From the NCBI GenBank assembly GCA_910588065.1, contig CAJUPZ010000005.1, forward strand, positions 1 through 64,000: a stretch of 64,000 nucleotides of DNA, in the 5' to 3' direction. The translations under genes and the position numbers were made by a program. This document shows positions 60,975-64,000 of this stretch, in pieces. Source of the DNA: an uncultured Muribaculaceae bacterium. Its GTDB lineage: Bacteria; Bacteroidota; Bacteroidia; Bacteroidales; Muribaculaceae. Numbering within the stretch: the first letter of the stretch is position 1; each line of letters opens with the position of its first letter. The notes beneath the pieces were generated by a model. That model was not told where the DNA came from, ran no database searches, and was given only the letters and a program-made list of their open reading frames with translations.

Positions 60975-61697
60975 ATGGCCGGAACTCTCTACATGGTGCC
61001 TACCCCTGTGGGAAACCTCGCCGACATGACTCCGAGAGCTGTGGAGGTGCTGGCCGGATGCAACCTTATTTTGGCTGAGGATACCCGCACAAGCGGAGTG
61101 CTGCTCAAGCACTTCAACATAACCACCCCAGTGATTGCCCACCACATGCACAACGAGCATGCTACCGTTGAGGCTCTCGCCGGGCGACTTGAAGCCGGCG
61201 AGGATATAGCTCTTGTGACAGATGCCGGAACCCCCGGAATATCTGACCCCGGATTCCTGTTGTCGAGGGAGTGTCGCCGCCGCAACATCAATGTGGTCAC
61301 ACTGCCCGGACCAACCGCTTTTGTGCCGGCGCTTGTGAGCAGCGGCTTGCCTTGCGAGCGGTTCTGCTTCGAAGGATTCCTGCCACAGAAAAAGGGGAGA
61401 GCCACACGGCTGAGCGAGATAGCAGCCGAAGAGCGCACTTCTATCATATATGAATCTCCTCTCAGGCTTGTTAAAACTCTCTCTCAGCTCGCTGAGGTTT
61501 GTGGCTCAGACCGAAATGCCTCCGTGTCGAGAGAGATTTCCAAAATACATGAAACTACCGTGCGGGGCACCCTTGATGAACTGATACAACACTTTACCCA
61601 AAACAATCCTAAAGGCGAGATTGTTATCATTCTGGAAGGGAAAGCGACCCCGGCATCCCGACCCCACAAAAACAAATATAAAGCCGAGGATATTTAA
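60975..61697 (+). CDS. rsmI: 16S rRNA (cytidine1402-2'-O)-methyltransferase
   Basis: The 240-residue tetrapyrrole-methylase-fold enzyme methylates C1402 in the ribosomal decoding centre. It has TPVGNLADMTPRAVEVL, ILAEDTRTSGVLL, VTDAGTPGISDPGF and PGPTAFVPALVSSGLP, all standard RsmI motifs, and a short basic tail. It follows the acidic protein closely. Confidence 0.97.
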   Translation: MAGTLYMVPTPVGNLADMTPRAVEVLAGCNLILAEDTRTSGVLLKHFNITTPVIAHHMHNEHATVEALAGRLEAGEDIALVTDAGTPGISDPGFLLSRECRRRNINVVTLPGPTAFVPALVSSGLPCERFCFEGFLPQKKGRATRLSEIAAEERTSIIYESPLRLVKTLSQLAEVCGSDRNASVSREISKIHETTVRGTLDELIQHFTQNNPKGEIVIILEGKATPASRPHKNKYKAEDI

Positions 61698-61748
61698 TCA
61701 ATTTTTGAATTAACCAAAGGGACTCACGCCCTTGCTAAAACAAAATTT

Positions 61749-62612
61749 ATGAGAACTTATGGTATTTCCGCTCTCGCTGCCTTAGCCCTGCTGAGCAGCT
61801 GCGGCACTAAAGAGAAGCTTGAGCAGGCGCAGGAACAGAATACAGCGCTGAACACTGAACTCCAGGCAACATTAGCTACCCAGGACAGCCTGTTTGCTCT
61901 GATAAACGACATATCTACAGGCATGAGCCAGATCAAGGATATTGAGCACATCATCGCAACCCCCGGAGCCCTTACTGATGAAAGTGCATCGCGCAAAACC
62001 CAGCTCAGAAACGATATGATTGCAATCCGCGAGGCTTTGCAGCAGCGCCGCGAACGCCTTGCGCAGCTTGAAAAGAAGCTAAAGGACTCAAGCGGCTCAA
62101 ACGCAAACCTTATGAAGACAATCGACAACCTCAAGGGTCAGATTGCCGAGCAGGAAACCGAAATCGCAACCCTCACAAACCAGCTCTCCGCCGCACATAT
62201 TGAGATAGCAAACCTCGGTGCGAGAGTGGATTCTCTCAGCTCTACCGTAACAGAAGTCACCACCGAAAGAGAACAAGCCCGCCAGCAGGCTACCGAACTT
62301 ACCGATGAACTCAACACCTGCTTCTTTGCCATCGGTTCCAAGAGCGAGCTGCAGAAACACCAGATAATCAAAACCGGATTCCTGCGCAAAACAAAAATCA
62401 TGCCCAGCGATTTTGAGAAAGCTTACTTCACTCAGGCCGACAAGAGATCTCTCGTCAATATTCCGCTTCACTCCAAAAAAGCTAAGGTGCTTACCAACCA
62501 GCCCGCCGACAGCTATGAAATAGTGGAGGAGGGTGACCAGAAAATACTGAAAATCAAAAACGCCGCCAGCTTCTGGAGCATCAGCAACTTCCTTGTAATT
62601 CAGGTGGACTGA
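61749..62612 (+). CDS. Coiled-coil lipoprotein
   Basis: The 287-residue protein has a lipoprotein signal (LAALALLSSC, Cys at 18), then a long coiled coil (about 20-200, EQNTALNTELQATLATQDSL, DNLKGQIAEQETEIATL) and a beta-rich C-terminal domain (TGFLRKTKIMPSDFEKAYF, LVNIPLHSKKAKVLTN, FWSISNFLVIQV). The fold would span the periplasm from a membrane anchor. Related proteins occur in Bacteroidales without known function. It ends at a strong terminator. Confidence 0.85.
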   Translation: MRTYGISALAALALLSSCGTKEKLEQAQEQNTALNTELQATLATQDSLFALINDISTGMSQIKDIEHIIATPGALTDESASRKTQLRNDMIAIREALQQRRERLAQLEKKLKDSSGSNANLMKTIDNLKGQIAEQETEIATLTNQLSAAHIEIANLGARVDSLSSTVTEVTTEREQARQQATELTDELNTCFFAIGSKSELQKHQIIKTGFLRKTKIMPSDFEKAYFTQADKRSLVNIPLHSKKAKVLTNQPADSYEIVEEGDQKILKIKNAASFWSISNFLVIQVD

Positions 62613-62635
62613 TCCAGCCAACGGCTGCCATATAT

Positions 62636-62671
62636 AAAAATAGCCCGCGATTTTTTTCGCGGGCTATTTTT
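62636..62671. terminator. Bidirectional terminator
   Basis: The 15-bp stem AAAAATAGCCCGCGA/TCGCGGGCTATTTTT has a 6-base T loop and is flanked by A/T runs, between the coiled-coil lipoprotein and convergent ruvC. Confidence 0.88.
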
Positions 62672-62703
62672 ATGCGCGGTTTTATAACCCTCACATAATG
62701 CTT

Positions 62704-63288
62704 TCAGCGCACTCTGTCGGGGTTTCTGGCTATGAAGTCTTTCCACGACGATTTGCCCGCTGAGGGAATGGGGCGTGTTGACTCGTAGAAATGACACATC
62801 GCCGCAGCGAGGGCATCCGTGGAATCAAGTTGGGGCAGCAGCTGCTCCTCCTTGATGTTGAGTGTGCGTTTGAGCATTTCGCGCACCTGCTCCTTGGAGG
62901 CCGCTCCGGTGCCGGTTATCGCCATCTTTATTTTTCTGGGCTCATATTCGGTTATCGGCACCTCGCGGGCAAGGGCGGCAGCCATCGCTACCCCCTGTGC
63001 TCTGCCAAGTTTCAGCATCGACTGCACATTTTTGCCGAAAAAAGGGGCTTCGATAGCCATCTCGTCCGGCAGATACTGTTCCACCAGCGAAAGGATGCGG
63101 TCGTATATGCGTTTGAGCCTCATGTAATGGCTCTCGAACTTGCTGAGCTCGATAATGCCAAGAGCTATCATTGCCGGCTTCTTGTTCTTTATGCCGACAA
63201 TACCGTAGCCCATCACATTAGTGCCGGGGTCAACACCCATTATAACCTTATCCCATAAAGCCTTTTCGGCTGCTATGTCGTCTGTCAT
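62704..63288 (-). CDS. ruvC: Crossover junction endodeoxyribonuclease RuvC
   Basis: The 194-residue resolvase cuts Holliday junctions with RuvAB. The catalytic acids are visible as D20 (GVDPGT), E80 (AIEAPFF), D155 and D158 (LDSTDALAAAMCH). The start at MTDDIAAE overlaps the DUF4286 stop by 4 bases; a longer frame upstream lies over that gene. The first 15 residues precede the usual E. coli start. Confidence 0.95.
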   Translation of the reverse strand: MTDDIAAEKALWDKVIMGVDPGTNVMGYGIVGIKNKKPAMIALGIIELSKFESHYMRLKRIYDRILSLVEQYLPDEMAIEAPFFGKNVQSMLKLGRAQGVAMAAALAREVPITEYEPRKIKMAITGTGAASKEQVREMLKRTLNIKEEQLLPQLDSTDALAAAMCHFYESTRPIPSAGKSSWKDFIARNPDRVR

Positions 63289-63593
63289 CCGATAATCTGC
63301 ATATAGGTTGTGAACCAGAGGATACTGTCGCCGGCTTTGTGTCTCAACTCTCTCAGCATAAGAGCTCCGTCGCCCGACTCCATCCATTCTCTGGCGCATT
63401 CGATTGTAGGGCATACAAACTGCACGGCATAGCTTGCCGCGCAGTCTGCCTCATCTGTCATTATGCGGCAAAAAAGGGGAGCGGTAAACCCGCCCCCTTT
63501 TACTGCGTTGTCCAGAAATGTGTCCTTAACCCACTTTCGGAAAGTGTTGTCGGCCTCAGGAGCAACAGCAAAGGTGGTGTTTGTAAGTACCAT
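63285..63593 (-). CDS. DUF4286 family protein
   Basis: The 102-residue protein matches DUF4286: MVLTNTTFAVAPEADNTF, then a PLFCRIM strand, SYAVQFVCPT, and a C-terminal helix/strand with FTTYMQII. The ferredoxin-like, ABM-type fold is likely; function unknown. It overlaps ruvC by 4 bases and the upstream gene by 1, so all three are coupled. An earlier in-frame start would lie inside the upstream gene. Confidence 0.82.
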   Translation of the reverse strand: MVLTNTTFAVAPEADNTFRKWVKDTFLDNAVKGGGFTAPLFCRIMTDEADCAASYAVQFVCPTIECAREWMESGDGALMLRELRHKAGDSILWFTTYMQIIG

Positions 63594-64000
63594 TACAGAT
63601 TGCTGCCCACAGCTCCGAGTAATACAAGCAACAGATATAGCACACTTACTCCTATGCCGCAGAAGAAGCCCCATTTGGTCCATTTGCCGGCTTCCTGTGA
63701 GGCCAGCTGGGCTCCGGCATAATCGCCTGATCTGAATTTGCTGTCAACAGACGCGGCTTTGATGATGCCGACAATACCGAAAGGCAGGCAGCAGAAGAGG
63801 GTTACAAGAATAGACTCCACAAGCCATGTTTTGGGAGCAACCTGAGGCATCTGATTGTCTGCCATGCCGGGTGCATACTGCGGGTAAGGGGGCTGGTTGC
63901 ATGACTGGTATCCGCCGTTGGGCAGACTCATGGGGTTTTGAGCTCCTCCGAAAAGATAGGTGGCGAGTTCGGGCACCTGGGCTGCGGGGGTCCAGTTGCC
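63593..64000 (-). CDS. CD225/dispanin-type membrane protein with GYF-like N-terminus, 5' end cut by window
   Basis: The frame is still open at the window edge, so the start is missing. The visible N-terminal piece (WTPAAQVPELATYLFGG) looks like the end of a GYF_2 domain. A Pro/Tyr/Gln-rich linker follows, then two membrane helices typical of CD225/dispanin proteins (TWLVESILVTLFCCLPFGIV with the CC pair; WGFFCGIGVSVLYLLLVLLG). Such proteins are common in Bacteroidales and unstudied. It lies upstream of and overlaps DUF4286 and ruvC. Confidence 0.8.
   Translation of the reverse strand, partial: GNWTPAAQVPELATYLFGGAQNPMSLPNGGYQSCNQPPYPQYAPGMADNQMPQVAPKTWLVESILVTLFCCLPFGIVGIIKAASVDSKFRSGDYAGAQLASQEAGKWTKWGFFCGIGVSVLYLLLVLLGAVGSNL

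Noticed and set aside
1..64000. CRISPR array
   Set aside because: No regularly spaced short repeats with unique spacers were seen; the only tandem repeats are the 388-bp units and the linker minisatellite near 3 kb.

Overview
The window looks like a chromosome segment of a gut-type Bacteroidales bacterium; a Muribaculaceae-like lineage is my inference. The evidence is frequent Bacteroidetes -7 promoter elements (TAnnTTTG), weak or absent Shine-Dalgarno sites, and families typical of the order: DUF4494, DUF3127, DUF2693, DUF4286, a type IX secretion plug-like protein, BF3278-like six-bladed propellers, and an ECF sigma/anti-sigma/STN outer-membrane receptor set. No 16S gene is present, so taxonomy cannot be fixed.

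Positions 1 to about 16,836 are the integrase-proximal part of a temperate phage or phage-like element sitting at the 3' end of tRNA-Arg(CCG) (16837-16908). Its far end, with structural genes and the second att site, lies outside the window to the left. A leftward replication and recombination block carries a primase-helicase, DUF6291-like proteins, a RusA resolvase, a NinB-like protein, a DUF3127 ssDNA-binding-like protein, a PD-(D/E)XK nuclease and a Sak4-like ATPase. It is interrupted by an HNH homing endonuclease. A small XRE repressor (8124-8387) sits inside it and faces two identical-type 18-bp palindromes. Between the Sak4-like gene and the small early genes lies an unusual RNA zone (9.5-10.6 kb) with a tRNA whose anticodon loop carries about 119 extra bases and two looser tRNA-like folds. 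The rightward lysogeny region has two S24 repressors with unrelated DNA-binding domains but a 490-bp identical C-terminal module. They flank a membrane protein and are followed by a RhuM gene, a terminator and the integrase.

From 17.0 to 41.8 kb the core genome resumes: ung, T9SS plug-like, DUF3109; ECF sigma, anti-sigma and outer-membrane barrel; MATE and OPT transporters; ssb; patatin; GH13 amylase; prs; two propeller lipoproteins, an esterase and a PQQ-like lipoprotein; N-acetylmuramidase; DUF5009-like membrane protein; efp; tRNA-Gly(CCC); glnS; and a TPR protein.

From 41.8 to 44.8 kb there are two noncoding islands packed with short hairpins, including a 388-bp tandem duplication and 220-bp units bounded by 23-bp inverted repeats. 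They flank one propeller gene that has a G10 tract next to its promoter.

From 44.8 to 64 kb there is an alpha/beta hydrolase, a membrane-anchored Mur ligase, Ddl with a Cys-rich tail, an EamA transporter, ftsY, rimO and a chorismate-binding enzyme, all on the + strand. Convergent nrdG and nrdD follow, then two NSS sodium symporters with a small membrane protein between them, a PBP4-type dacB, a conserved acidic protein, rsmI, a coiled-coil lipoprotein, and leftward ruvC, a DUF4286 protein and a partial CD225/GYF-like membrane protein cut by the window end.
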